Shown here: positions 21,171 through 33,030 of the stretch, piece after piece
How the letters are laid out: the number at the start of each line of letters is the position of its first letter
Position numbering within the stretch: position 1 is the first letter of the stretch
Assembly: GCF_902686445.1 (NCBI RefSeq)
Contig: NC_062219.1
Coordinates: 46,155,056-46,219,055 of the forward strand
Source of the DNA: Sciurus carolinensis
Taxonomy: Eukaryota; Chordata; Mammalia; Rodentia; Sciuridae
DNA length: 64,000 bases
Reading direction: 5' to 3'
Program-made: the position numbers and the translations under genes
Notes under the pieces: model-generated
What the model was told of the DNA's origin: nothing
The model's input: only the letters and a program-made list of their open reading frames with translations
Databases searched by the model: none

Positions 21171-24015
21171 GTATTTGTCATTTATTGGTCCTCATAAAAG
21201 CCATGATACAAATATTATTCCTGTATACAGAGATTAACTCATAAAAGCTATTAAAGAGAAAGAGGCCCATGCAAGCTCAAGTCCAGTGCTAAAGTATATT
21301 TCTTCTTTGTTGGTTATCTGGCTTTGACCCTTATAATTTATTTTCCCTTAAACAGATATCATTATCTGGCCTCAGGTAATTACATACTTGCCACCCCTTT
21401 CAGAATGTAAGCTATTCATGGGTATCAAGAGTGTTTATTTTTAAAAACAGAGCCATACACATATTTAAATACATAACTGTTAGAAATAGTAGTGTTTCTC
21501 CTCTTACCTCTGTAAAACTGATATCATTAGGTCATTTCAATATCTTTCAATCAGTGGTTATGTGATTGCCATTAGGGATATTTACAATTGCAGGATCTCT
21601 TACTCCGAGTATGTAGTACAAGTTTGGAATTTCCTGCCTGCTTTCATGCTCTGTAGCCATAAGAGGAACTAATGAGTTCATTCCCAGTAGAAGCTTTCAG
21701 AACCAGCACAAGGCTCTCAAGACCCCTCTTCCTTGCCTTAGCAATTGCAAAATCACAGGTGGAATGGCACTTTCCACACGGGGGTCTCTTACTGTGATGC
21801 CAACTTACAGTGGACACGGAATGCACAGTAAACTTGGTTACTGTCAGCTACAGATTGGGAGTTGCTTGTTACCACAACAGATCGTAGCTTGTACTGACAG
21901 TATTTCAGAATCTAACCTATTTGATGTTTACTTTAAGATCCCACTGAACATTTTAAAAAGCTAACCTTTTGAAAAGAATAGAAAATTTACTGTACCATTT
22001 TATGACCATACAGAGTGAAAGTCCACCATAACAGAATTTGTATTCCTTATATTACAATCTTCTACCATTTTCTCCTTTGTGCCACTCACTCATGAAATGG
22101 GTGAGGGCGGGAAGTTTCGGCTGACACAATTCATAAGCTATTTTCCTAAATGAACTCAGTGTATCAAATGACACCATGTGATGCTTAGTCCTCCTATAAG
22201 TGAATCCAAGGTTGACAAAAGTACTAGCTAAGGTGCATTCTGCTCTATTGTAGTGAATATGAGAGGCAACTCAAACATGTGGGAGGCATTTTTACTGAAC
22301 TTGGTGATTAAATATTGAGGTATATGCCTTCCCACGTCCTGAATAACTAATTAAATTATTCTTAGGATGATGAAATTGCAATAAATCATCCCACTGAGTC
22401 ACTTTGTGACACCTTTTATTATCAGAGAATATTTTTAAGCCCCCACAAATAATTTCAGTGAGAAATGAAATATTTTGTTTTATCTTGAAAAGATTATGAA
22501 TTGCTTCTTGCTATTGACAGCCAATTTCTCCAGATTCTATGTTCTGAAGTTGAGATTTTCATTATGTTTTTCATTGCACTGGAACTAAATTAAATCTGAT
22601 CTTATTATAGAAAAAGAATTGTGTTCTATTTTAAGAACTATTTTCACAATTCTAACTTGTAATATCAGAGACCGATAGAAAACAGCAATGTACAGATTAG
22701 AAAGAAAAACATGATTATCAAGGCAAATAGCACTATTAATAAGTCAACTATTTCAAGCTTCTTAGAAATTCCACAATAAAAATAGTCACTAACTGTGAAG
22801 CTACTATGGGAAGTTCTGATAGCATGATGAATTATGTATTTTCTAATTTATATATTCTTCACCTTGTTCCATAAAAATCTCAAGGTGGCATGCCTATAGA
22901 ACCTTAGGATTTAAAAAAGAAATGAGGAAATAGTCTCTGAGAAACGAATGTCTGGAAATAAGACAAGGATAAGATTAGTTTTTAAGTTTAAACAATATTT
23001 TACAAGATACCTAGGTAGAAATGAAAACAAACCCATTCCTGGGACCTTTGGTTTATAGTGTTTTTGGAGAGGTCAGCCTGAGTTCCTAGAGGAAAGAGGA
23101 CCCAATTCTAAATCTTCAAACCTTTTGGATTCTTTACCTCATCAGTTAAAAAAAAAAAAAAAAAAAAAAAAACAATTGAACACACATCCCCAGTATATCT
23201 ATGGATGTATTCATACAATGCATGTGTATAGATTTACATCCCTCTTATTAAAAATACTTGAAGATAAATTATATGGAATAATCAAAGTTGTATTTTCTTC
23301 TTACAACCCAGGGAGTCACTTTCCCCATGCAGCCCCTGCCATGCTATAACAAAGTGTACTAATGCTCTCCTAGCCCCCAGAAGGCAGGAACACCTGCTAG
23401 AGAGGGACAATCTCTTCTCTCTCTCCTTAAACACCTCCACCTTCCTTTGTAAGTTTCCACACATTTGGTAAAGGAGGCTGTCTTCCACACATCTCCCATC
23501 TCTGAACACTAACAATTCTCGCCTGAACACTAACAACTCCTTTTCTAGTATCCCTTAGTCCCCAATTCTGAAAGATTTTCCTAGGAAGGATCATAAACTT
23601 CTTCTACCAAGACAACACACCACACAAAACTCAGATCCATTTCATGTGTTATTTTTCCCAAAATCTTTTAATAAATCAAATCTTTTTCTAGTATTTTACT
23701 TCTTCCATGGTAAGAGAGGTCAAATATAATAGGTTTTTCTTTCTTTCTTTCTTTCTTTGGCAGATTAATCTCTTATTAAATTAGGAAGAGGACTATCTCT
23801 TTGTTATACTTTCTTAGATGGTTAATTTACAGCAATTCTTCAAATTCACCATACAACTTATCTTCAAGAATCCCCCCATGTTTGAAGTTTTCCTTGGACC
23901 ACCATGTCCTCTCTTCCTGTTTGGGACCATCAGAAGGTCCTCTGGGGTTGGCAAAAGTATGTCTGTCCAAGTAGGATCTCATGCCCCTGCAGTACTTCCA
24001 TATAATTTCGCTATT
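21171..24015. other. Mostly unique stretch with simple repeats
   Basis: It contains an A-run at about 23147-23171 and a (CTTT)n microsatellite at 23731-23758. A small tandem of CTGAACACTAACAA sits at about 23503-23540. Open frames of 60-84 codons on both strands show no domains. No TE family recognised. Confidence 0.5.
23731..23758 (+). repeat. (CTTT)n microsatellite
   Basis: About six CTTT units. Confidence 0.9.
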
Positions 24016-24026
24016 AAAACTCACAC

Positions 24027-24440
24027 TGAAATTCTGGCATTTGCTGGTAAATGAATGGAGTTGGAGAATATCATGCTAAGTGAAGTAGGCCAAACCAAAT
24101 AAACCAAAATCCGAATGTTTTCTCTGATATGTGGATGTTCACTCACAATAAGGCAGCAGGGATATGGCAGAATAGTTACTTTATATTAGGTAGAGAGGAG
24201 TGAAGGGAGAGGAAGGGGTATATGCATAGAAGAGTTGAGTAAAACAGACACTATTACCTCATGTACAAATACGACTGCATGACTGATGTGATCCTACAAT
24301 ATGTATAATCAGAAAAATGAGAGATTATAAATGAGAGATTATACTCCATTTATGTATGATCTATCAAAATGCATAAATGCATTGTACTGTCATGTACAAT
24401 TAATTAGAATTAAAAAAAATTTTTTAAATAAAACAACAAC
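24027..24440 (+). mobile_element. 5'-truncated L1 3' end with perfect TSD
   Basis: The insert starts in the last part of L1 ('ctggcatttgctggtaaatg', 'aatatcatgctaagtgaag', 'gaatgttttctctgatatg') and ends with 'gcataaatgcattgtactgt' and an A-rich tail. AAAACTCACAC occurs immediately before (24016-24026) and after (24441-24451), a perfect 11-bp TSD. A 14-base perfect tandem (AAATGAGAGATTAT twice, 24315-24342) lies inside. The short frames that overlap its start are not genes. Confidence 0.88.
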
Positions 24441-24451
24441 AAAACTCACAC

Positions 24452-25774
24452 CAAAGCACTTGAATGGCAAGTAGTAAACATCTCTAGCATGACATCCGTA
24501 CAACAGCGCAATAAACACTAATCAAACTAATTTCGTGCTTAATTTCATTTGCCCCTGCTAAACAACTCGCATGATATGGCAGCCTTAAAGACGGACTCCT
24601 CATAGGGTCTAGAGTTTAAATTTGCCCTGGGCAAAGATAATCACTCCCAAATGTAATGATCCAATTATTACCAAATCTATATGTGGAGAACTAAATTAGG
24701 ACCAGCACACTTTTCACCTTTAATTTACTATCTTGTTTATTTATTCTCTTTAAGCAGCTATTAATGACAAGATAAAAGGGAGGTGGTAGGTTTTCCTGCT
24801 CGTCAGTGCTGTCAAACAAAATGGTCTAATAATCACAACAAGGACAAATCATTCCTAGTATTTTCATTTCCTTAGTTTTCCCACATGCAATTCCCTACTA
24901 TGCTAGGTCATTAATTACCGATAGTGACTATCAAGCTCAAGGAAATAACCATACAAAATCTTTACATAAAGACAAACCATTTTTCTCTTCCACACTTGAA
25001 TATACCCAGGTTCACCAAACTAAAATACAAGATATCAACTTCACCATTTATTATGATGGGCTCTGGTTATTTTGTCTGCCTGCAAGTGCAACCAGATTTG
25101 AATTGAAATGCTGGCTCGAGACTTTATAGACTGAATATTTAGCCAGGACTAACGCATAGTTTTAAAGTGCTATCCCAAATGTGAAAGAGAATGGCCTTTC
25201 TTGGGGTCTTTGTGTTCAAGTGGACTAAAATATCCAAGGGTCTTCAGTTTTCCTTAATCTGAAATATTAAATAAGTGTTATGTGACTAGCATTGTTTTTG
25301 AGATATGTATCAATCTGCCCATAATAAGGCAAAATTTATTTTTTAGAAGAAACCATTTTAGTTTTTAATGAAAAGTAGAAGAATAATATGGTTTAAAGGA
25401 TATAAAATAATTTTAAGGAATAATGTAAAATTAAAATTATGCATTTAACTATATTTTAAGCAAAGCATATTTTAACAATAAAATGAATCTAAAGATAATA
25501 CATGCTAGAGATAAAAGATTTAAGAAAAAAATGCCAACTTCTAATTACACAGTAATTGAGGCAGCAGAAACACTTTAGAAACATTTCACAAATAGTTCAA
25601 ATAATTGTCTATTTCTAGTTTTAATTTAACTATTTTGTTAGAACCAACAACTGCCTTTTTGAAAAGCTAACTACAAGCAGAGGACACTGGTCTCTGTTCC
25701 TTTATCAACCAAGCCAGATTCATTAGTCAATATAGTCAGAGCTCATTTCTTCCATTTATTTCCTCCTTGCACCT
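24452..25774. other. Unique AT-rich stretch
   Basis: No recognised repeat. The part at 24710-24860 has forkhead-like (TGTTTATTTA) and GATA-like words and is noted as a possible conserved non-coding element. Confidence 0.45.
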
Positions 25775-25925
25775 GACTCAGGCCTCTGATGATCTGATAC
25801 TACCCAGAATAACAGCATTTCTAGGAATAACATTAGGTTGAAGATACATCCCAGCACTTTCACGAGATAATCAGGTATTATTATGATTTATGCTATGACT
25901 GCCAGGTTAATGTGAAAAAAAAAAT
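25775..25925 (+). repeat. Diverged direct repeat, copy 1
   Basis: The sequence from 'gactcaggcctctgatgatc' through 'ggtattattatgatttatgc' to 'gttaatgtgaaaaaa' recurs in the same order at 26954-27116 with substitutions and small indels. I do not recognise the family. It could be a tandem or segmental duplication, or two members of an unnamed repeat. Confidence 0.75.
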
Positions 25926-26346
25926 AAATTCAAGCCTCACTTAAGGACAGTCCTGGAGTCAGCTTTGGGTTCTCCTTTTCTCCCAACTCTCCTACTTGGG
26001 GACATGGGGCTCTAATCTGAATAACACAAAGATGGCAGATTTTCAGGTTTTGGTTGACTTAGAAGAAAAAAGACTGATCCACCATGCCTGAGTTAAAGAG
26101 CTGCAAGCCAATGACTAAAGAATCATAAAGGAATTAGCCTTTGTCTTCCTGAGAACCAAACTCTCCAGTGATGCATTCACAATGTACTTGAAGATATGTC
26201 ACTACTATCTGGTGCTATCTGAAATGATTGAAAATTGTTAATATCCTGCTGCCCAATCACAGTCAAACCCAGGCTCTCTGAAACATTTCCTTAAGTCAGC
26301 ACCTTGTAAATTTCTCCAGACTGCCTGTCATTGGATATACCAAGTA

Positions 26347-26847
26347 TTGTCTTTTTTAATAAAAATGAAAAAATCTATAATTTCTGCCTTGCTTCTCCTT
26401 CTACCTACCTTCCATCCTTCAGATTGGCACTACAGTTATATCTCGTGCTTCTGGAAGAATTTGCCTCTGGACGAGTTTTGTGATCCCCCTATTTCTTTAC
26501 AAATTGTGAAGCAGGAGACATGTGTCCTTTTTTGTTCTCACCCATGTGCTGCCCCTAAACACCTTCTTCTTTTGGAAAGGACTTCGAACAAAAATAAAAA
26601 AGGCCTCAGACAACTCACTGAGCTACAAAGGGGATTAGGATCCATATATCTCAGAAACAAAGCTACACTGATTCTTCTTCCTTTAGACAGAGGTGGTTGG
26701 TTTCTAATGTCTGTGTCTCAGTCCTGTCTCCTGTCTATGAACCAAAGCCCAGCCTGTCATGGACACATGGATGCAAATGCAAACTTGACTCTTATTGGAT
26801 CCCTCCCTGCCTTCTGGTTTGGTCATAGGTGTCGATCAATGGCCTAG
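26347..26847 (+). other. 166-codon open frame without support
   Basis: This is the longest open frame in the window. The first codons give a hydrophobic leucine-rich stretch after MKKSIISA that superficially resembles a signal peptide. There is no recognised domain, Kozak context is weak, and no splice or poly-A arrangement supports it. It lies between the two direct repeats at 25775 and 26954. In AT-rich DNA of 64 kb one frame of this size is expected by chance. Treat it as non-coding unless transcript data say otherwise. Confidence 0.3.
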
Positions 26848-26953
26848 AACTGCCTTCTCCAACAGACTTCTTATCTAAACATACTGCCCAGGATTTGCCT
26901 GCATCTTTGCCTGTGAATCTTATTTCTATCAGAGCCTATCAATCTGCAGCTCT

Positions 26954-27116
26954 GGCTCAGACCTCTGATAATCTGATGCCTTACCACTCAGAATAATGAC
27001 AGTACTTTCAGGAATAACTTATTGAAGATCTCTCTCAACATTTTTATAAGATTACAAGATAATTAGGTATTATTATGATTTCTGCTGTGATTGCCACACT
27101 AATGTGAAAAAAAAAA
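26954..27116 (+). repeat. Diverged direct repeat, copy 2
   Basis: Partner of 25775-25925. 'ggctcagacctctgataatc', 'aggtattattatgatttctg' and 'ctaatgtgaaaaaaaaaa' align with copy 1, about 1.18 kb downstream of it. Confidence 0.75.
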
Positions 27117-27152
27117 CCAAAATAATTTGCCACTTTAAAAATAGACCCCTTC

Positions 27153-27350
27153 ACCAGGCATGGTGGCACACACCTGTAATCTCAGCGACTCAGGAGGCTG
27201 AGGCAGGAGGATCATGAGTTCAAACCCAGTCTTAGCAACTTATTGAGGTCCTGAGCAACTCGGTGAGATTCTGTCTCTAATAAAATATAAAAAAGGGCTG
27301 GGGATGTGGCTTGATGGTTATGTTCCCTGGGTTCAATCCCTGGTACCAAA
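27153..27350 (+). mobile_element. B1-dID composite SINE with TSD
   Basis: The copy is complete. Its B1 part reads 'accaggcatggtggcacaca', 'ctgtaatctcagcgactc' and 'aggaggctgaggcaggagga'. The linker is 'ctctaataaaatataaaaaa', and the ID part is 'gggctggggatgtggcttga' to 'tcaatccctggtacc'. The TSD is AAAAATAGACCCCTTC before and AAAAATAGACGCCTTA after, so it is near perfect. Confidence 0.93.
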
Positions 27351-27648
27351 AAAATAGACGCCTTAAGATGAAAAACTTCAAAGTACACATGAGGTAAAAA
27401 AAATAGTGACTTTCAGAGATAACCAGCGTCAAAGAAGCTTTTCTTCCAAACATTCACCATGCTACTAACAACGGTTTCCTGAAATCAAAATCTGACTAAA
27501 TAAAATAACCAAAAATTAAAAACAATGCCTATATTGTAAATATTTAATCAATGAAGTCATCTGATAAACCAGCCAGAACTACATTAAGACACTTCATGAT
27601 CTGTTGTGTAAATACGACATCCTCAGAAATGGTTCTATTCATTCAAAA

Positions 27649-27727
27649 TCTAAACTAGATCAATCATCCAACACTGACAAAGTAACATCTACTCATATTC
27701 TAAACTAGATGTTAATATCCAACACTC
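27649..27727 (+). repeat. About 50-bp period tandem duplication, decayed
   Basis: TCTAAACTAGAT followed by ATCCAACACT occurs twice (27649/27666 and 27699/27717), giving a period of 50-51. The bases between the two words differ between copies. Confidence 0.55.
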
Positions 27728-28409
27728 TCCCAGTACTCAAAAATATTCATTCATTGATTCAAAATAGGCCACAAAACTCACACCATCAACCCAGCAGCAG
27801 GCTTCTCTCAAATGGCTGGGGAAACGATGCTTCCTGGAAAGTGGAATCCACTACCTCCCTATCAGTGCTAACAGAAGAGGACCCATGAGTGTCACAGGGA
27901 AGGAGGTGACAGGTCATGAGAACCACCAGGGCACGTGGGGAAACCACTCCTGCAAATCCATACCACCTTTGGAGGCAAAATGACATACAAAGACTATAAG
28001 ACACTGAAAAAATGATTTCCTTTCTCTAATTCCAGGTTGTAATTGTGCCAAGAGCAGAAAATTATATTCCCAGATGGAAAATAATCTTTATATGTTATCC
28101 CAGAATAAGACATTTTTTGACTACTTGGCCAAAAAAACATTCCTTAGGGATTCAGAAATTGCAGTGTGATATATGGCTAAAACAGTATCCTTTTTATTTC
28201 CATCTACACAATGGACAGACATTTATAGGAGAGAATTCTATTACTATGCCAAATAAATTCTGTTCCCAGGACTCCCTCTCTCTGAATGCCTCATTGTTCA
28301 GAAAGTACTTCTTCTGCCCCAAAGCCTTGCTCATTGCCGTCCAATTGCAAAGTTATGATGATCACAAGGAAGAGAGCAAACGTTCCAAAAACACTTGGAG
28401 TAATCTTCA
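27728..28409. other. Unique stretch
   Basis: A plus-strand 124-codon frame (28045-28419) and a minus-strand 72-codon frame have no domains. No repeat recognised. Confidence 0.45.
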
Positions 28410-28800
28410 GTCTTACTAATTATCAAAGAAATGTACATTAAAAGCAACATAAAGTACCATTTGGCATATATTATATTAGAGAAAATAAAAATTCTCAGTG
28501 CTATCAGTACGGTGTAACATAGAAATATGTTGCTTATAATGATATAAAAACTAGATTTACATAATATGGCAATACATATCCAGAATCATAAAAGTGTCCT
28601 TGCTCTTTGACCCAGTAATTATTGAATTTATACTTTAAAAACTCTCAAAACAAAAATATGTGCATGAAGATATTTATTACATAAACACTAAAACTTAAAT
28701 GATGGAGCATCCACCCATTAGAATACCAGGCATCTTATAAAAATTACAAATATGAACACTATAAAAACATGGGAAATGCTAACCATGCACTATTACATAT
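28410..28800 (+). mobile_element. L1M 3' region (L1MC/L1ME-like)
   Basis: 'ctaattatcaaagaaatgta' and 'agtaccatttggcatatat' match the block after ORF2 in old L1M elements, with later 'ctctttgacccagtaattat' and 'atgaagatatttattacata'. It is heavily decayed and its 3' boundary is unclear. Confidence 0.65.
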
Positions 28801-30131
28801 AGATCAGGACAAAGACTGGAAGGAAAAATATTTAAGTGTAATCAAATATGTTAGATTAATAGGGTTGCAGAGGAATTTTTAATGACTATGGCTATTAATA
28901 TTGTCATAAGAGTATTTTTAAAACTTAAAATTTGGGGGGGAAAGGAAGATGATTTTTCCCTCCCAGAAATCTGAGCTATGATCTTAAACACTAGGCTGTG
29001 TTTCATTCATCTCTCTGATGATCTAAGCAGTAGTCTAGTTCCCTGGAGCATCATCACATATGCTGGTTTTTAGACAACGATGTAGATTTCTGGTGACCTT
29101 ATATGTTGTTATGCCTAAGAAGCAGCAAAGTAATGCATTATCTCTTTGGGCTGCCAACGAGCTGAAAAATTCATAACTGGATTGAGAGTTCCTAAAAAAA
29201 AAAAAAAAAAATGGAAGTAGCAATATTTCAGTTTTTTGGAGCCCTTAAATGAGATTATCTTTTCAAAGGAAACTTCCTTACTGGATAAATTACCTCTGCA
29301 ATGAAGTCACTTCACAATATTGATATACATCCTTTACGTTGACTGATCTTTCCAGAATGCTGTGTCAAAGTTAATGATAACCGTTCTTACACACTGCCGA
29401 TTTGGACGAGATACTTTAAGACAAGCACAAACACACTTAGAACATAATGGAATTTGTGGAAATGACTGCACAATAGTAACCAGGTATTACACTTATTTAT
29501 ACATCAGAAAATGAGGCAGAGCCTCAGGGAAAATTCAAGTTCAGTCAGAGTCTTTGCATTATCTCCTCAGTCTCCTATTAGCACTTAGGGAATGTTGTCT
29601 TTTGATTGTCATAGTGGATCATGTGTGAACAACACTCCGGGAAGTGAAAGTTGCTTTTTGTGTAAGGGTTGTTTATAGATAGAGTTGTTATCATTCGTTG
29701 TACCAAATGGTTTTAGTCAAAGAGAGGCCAAGTGTTGCAAAGATGTTATTTTTGACCATCCTATCTCCATAAGAAAGTAGTTGGAAGGTTATATATCTTA
29801 AAGCAGTGACATTAGAGCTCGGTCCTGTAAGCATCAAGATTATTTTCACACATAAAACCTCCCCCAGCAAGACAAGCCATGAACACCCAATGTCAGCTGG
29901 CAGGCTGGGCTCCAGTCTCCCTATAGCAGGAAAACTGGATTATTCTGGCTCATACTGAGATCTTCTTTCTTTGTACCCCTATTGCATTTTGCAATTTCAA
30001 CCATAATGAGTTCTTAATATTTGCCTTTTATTATTCTCTTTTCTCTTTCTACATATGATCCGATTCCTTACCAATGCTCTGAATGGGTACCAAGTCTTAT
30101 GCATTATACATTTTATTTTTAATGAACCTAC
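28801..30131. other. Unique stretch
   Basis: An A-run lies at 29194-29211. No other recognised feature. Confidence 0.45.
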
Positions 30132-30496
30132 TACTATGGTTTGGATGTTGAATGTCTCCCAAAGGTCCATATATGAAGTTTTGGTCCCAAGGTCATAGTA
30201 TCTGGAGGTTCTGTGGAATTAAGAGGTGCACCTAGTGGGAGATTCTTAGGTCACTGGGTGCTATGTCCTTAAAGGAAACTGTAGGACCCCAGGGTATGTC
30301 TGTCTATCTATTTGTCTGTCTCAGCTTTGGTTCACTATGTGACCATTTGTGCCTACATGTGGTCCAGCCATGAGGCCAAACTAATGGTGGCCTCCTAATA
30401 TTGTACTTTGGACTCCAAAACTAAGCTTAATAAATCTCTTTCCTTTATACCTACATCAGGTATTTTGTTATAGTGATGAAAAGCTGATTAAAACAC
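30132..30496 (+). mobile_element. MaLR-type solo LTR
   Basis: It starts 'actatggtttggatgttgaa' and continues 'gtctcccaaaggtcc', 'gcacctagtgggagattctt' and 'ttggttcactatgtgacc'. 'aataaatctctttccttta' carries the poly-A signal, and it ends 'gatgaaaagctgattaaaac'. Confidence 0.75.
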
Positions 30497-31199
30497 CCCC
30501 TCCTACCCAAACACTTGCTCAGTGATGACTGTCTGGTGGGTGATAGCAAATTTGTATTTATTAATTTATTTTCTCTGTAACTAAAACATTTAGAAAATTG
30601 TTTAATTTATCTTTGTATAAAAATAACATGTAAGCATCACACTCATTACAATATATAATTAAAAATTACTCAATTATTCAGTGAGGTACTGAGCAATAGT
30701 CAAGTGCAAAGCTGTCAACTGTGCCAGCTCCACAATGGGTACTTGGTAAGACTCAATACATACTGAATAAAGGAACAAAAGAAAACATACTTCAAGCTTC
30801 TTTTTTAGAAAATTAAATAGCATGTTTCTAAGAGAAACGGATTTAGAATGACAATTAAATAGGTGCAATTCTTAAAAGCAGTACTTTATAAATGGTAAGA
30901 AGTCAACAACCCAGATAACTAGGAAACTGACTTTGGAGTAAAATTTTAATCTCGAATGTACAAATTCTTAATGTAAGTCCTTTAATGGAACATGTGATTT
31001 CTCTCATAATCTTATTTGATAGAAGAGGGGAAGAAACCCTTCTAGATGTCAATGTAACATTTTAAAGCTGACATTCAGCTAACAGACTTTTCATCATCTC
31101 GAGATGGTTCCTCTATCCTGAAGCAGCCAGAAGCCCCCTACTCATGGTGTTCTCTCTCCATGTTTCTCCAGGAAGGATCAATAGCGAAGCATAGAAATC
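30497..31199. other. Unique AT-rich stretch
   Basis: Nothing recognised. Confidence 0.45.
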
Positions 31200-31880
31200 A
31201 CACTCTACCTATGGCATCCTTACTTTAATACATGGTCTACAACAAAACCTAGCTTCATCTGACCCCACCTTCTGCTCATTTCCCCTGACCCAGGATGCAA
31301 TAGGGCATTTCTTTCAGTTCCTCAAGCCTGTGCTCACTCTCGTCCAGTCCTTAACTTGCATTATCTCAACACAATATGCCTAAATGCTCTTGTTCCCTTT
31401 TCCAACTTTGCCTGAATAATTTGTTCTTTAAGTGTCACCACTCCTCTTGTCCTGTGCCTCTCTCTCACGGTTGAGGCCACTGCCCTTAAAGGTTTTTTCA
31501 TTGTTTTGGTTTTGGTACTGGGGATTTAACCCAGGGGCACGCTTAACCACCTAGCCACATCCCCAGCTCTTTTTTAAACTTTTGAGACAGGTTCTCACTA
31601 AGTTGCTTGAGATCTTGTTATGTTACCAAGGCTGGCTTCAAACTTCCAATCCTCCTGTCTCAGCCTCCTCAGTTGCTGGGATTACAGGCATGTGCCAGCA
31701 CACCTGCTTCCTTTCTTTAGTTTCTAATTGTTTCTGAACTTCTATCATTGTACTTATTGTGCTCTAATACAATTCTTAGTGGGTTTTTTTGTTTAGAAAA
31801 ATATAAAATAAATTCCCCTACTAAGTAGTCAATTCCTTGAATACCACCTTGTTTATTGCTATTATTTTCTGTGCCATTTG
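31200..31880 (+). mobile_element. L2 LINE 3' end split by a SINE
   Basis: 'cactctcgtccagtccttaa', 'gctcttgttcccttttccaa' and 'tttaagtgtcaccactcctc' follow L2. After the SINE at 31503-31707, 'catcattgtacttattgtgc' (approximate), 'ttcccctactaagtagtcaa' and 'tttattgctattattttctg' continue the L2 3' end in the right order. The two halves were therefore one copy before the SINE inserted. Confidence 0.6.
31503..31707 (-). mobile_element. B1-dID composite SINE inside L2
   Basis: 'ttggtactggggatttaacc' and 'accacctagccacatcccca' form the ID part. 'cttttgagacaggttctcac', 'caaggctggcttcaaactt' and 'ctgggattacaggcatgtgc' form the B1 part. Confidence 0.9.
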
Positions 31881-32869
31881 TAAAATTTTAATTATTAAAA
31901 TTACCAGAAAATAAAGGCACTGAAATAGGTAAACTTCTGTTAGTGCAAACACAGATGTTATAGTGGGAATCACCATGATCATTCGTTAATAAAGTCAGAG
32001 GGAGGAAAAACATTTGATTTCAAAGTGCCACAGCTCAGTCTTTAAAGAAATGCTTTGCAAAGTTTGCTCAACCAAATTTATTTTTTATCCAAGATAGTAA
32101 AAAGCTGACTACGAAAAGTTCATATCTACTAAAAATTGCTCAAATGCTTCAAATAAAACTCACTATCCTAGAAACACTCAGTGATTGCAGCCATCCCTTA
32201 AGGGCTCAAAGCCGTACAGAAAGAACCAAATATGTGAGATGAATGCACTAGATTTCCTGTCTACAAACATCATTCCCTTTTGAATTTGGAGAGGATATTA
32301 TAAATTCTTTGTACCCAATATTTGCAAAGATAAGAACAATAGAATAAATATTGCCACATTCCACCTTGACATGCCCACAGTGGAGCTATCAATCAGTCTG
32401 AATTGATGGGGAAGCAAAATAGAAAATTTCATTAACAAAAATAGAACATGTTTTTCCCTCAAAGTTTCTTGTATTCCTGTGTTCAGCTGAAAAATAAATG
32501 TGTGTAATAATATTGGAATCTCTGAGATTATGTCTTTTCCTGTCTTTAGACAACTAGTATTTAGGAACACAATTTCAAGTCTATAAACTTTGTTTAGTAT
32601 ATGGTTTTTCTCCTAAGTCTAAGTCACTCTCACATGAATTAATAAAATGCCCTGAAACTAAAAATTTCAAAGAAAAAGTGTTTTTCAGGTCTAAACTTTT
32701 ATTTTGGAAACCATTTAATTAGAGAAGCAGAAATCTGGATAATCTAAGACTTTAGTTTGATTTTAAATGGAAAAAGATGAGATGCTAGGAGAGTTTAGGC
32801 TTGTCCTTCCTCCACATCCAGTTTGGGAAAAATCTGTGAAAGCCAGGGCAACAAGCTGCTCAGGAATCA
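31881..32869. other. Unique AT-rich stretch
   Basis: Nothing recognised. A 90-codon minus-strand frame at 32298-32570 has no domain. Confidence 0.45.
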
Positions 32870-33030
32870 CCAATGAACAGCTACTTGACTGGAGAGAAGT
32901 CATAGTCTCTGTGTGCCTCAGTTTCCTCATGTATCAAATGTGGATGATAATGACACTCATCCCCTTTTTGTTCCTTTGAGAAAAAAAAACAACATAATGT
33001 CTTTAAAGCATTTAGCATCATAAGTAGCCC
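32870..33030 (+). mobile_element. MIR SINE fragment
   Basis: 'tgtgtgcctcagtttcctca' followed by 'gtggatgataatgacactc' is the MIR core in forward orientation. The 3' half is weak. Confidence 0.65.

Noticed and set aside
26347..26400. Signal peptide of a secreted protein
   Set aside because: A leucine-rich start after MKK can arise by chance, and nothing downstream supports a secreted domain.
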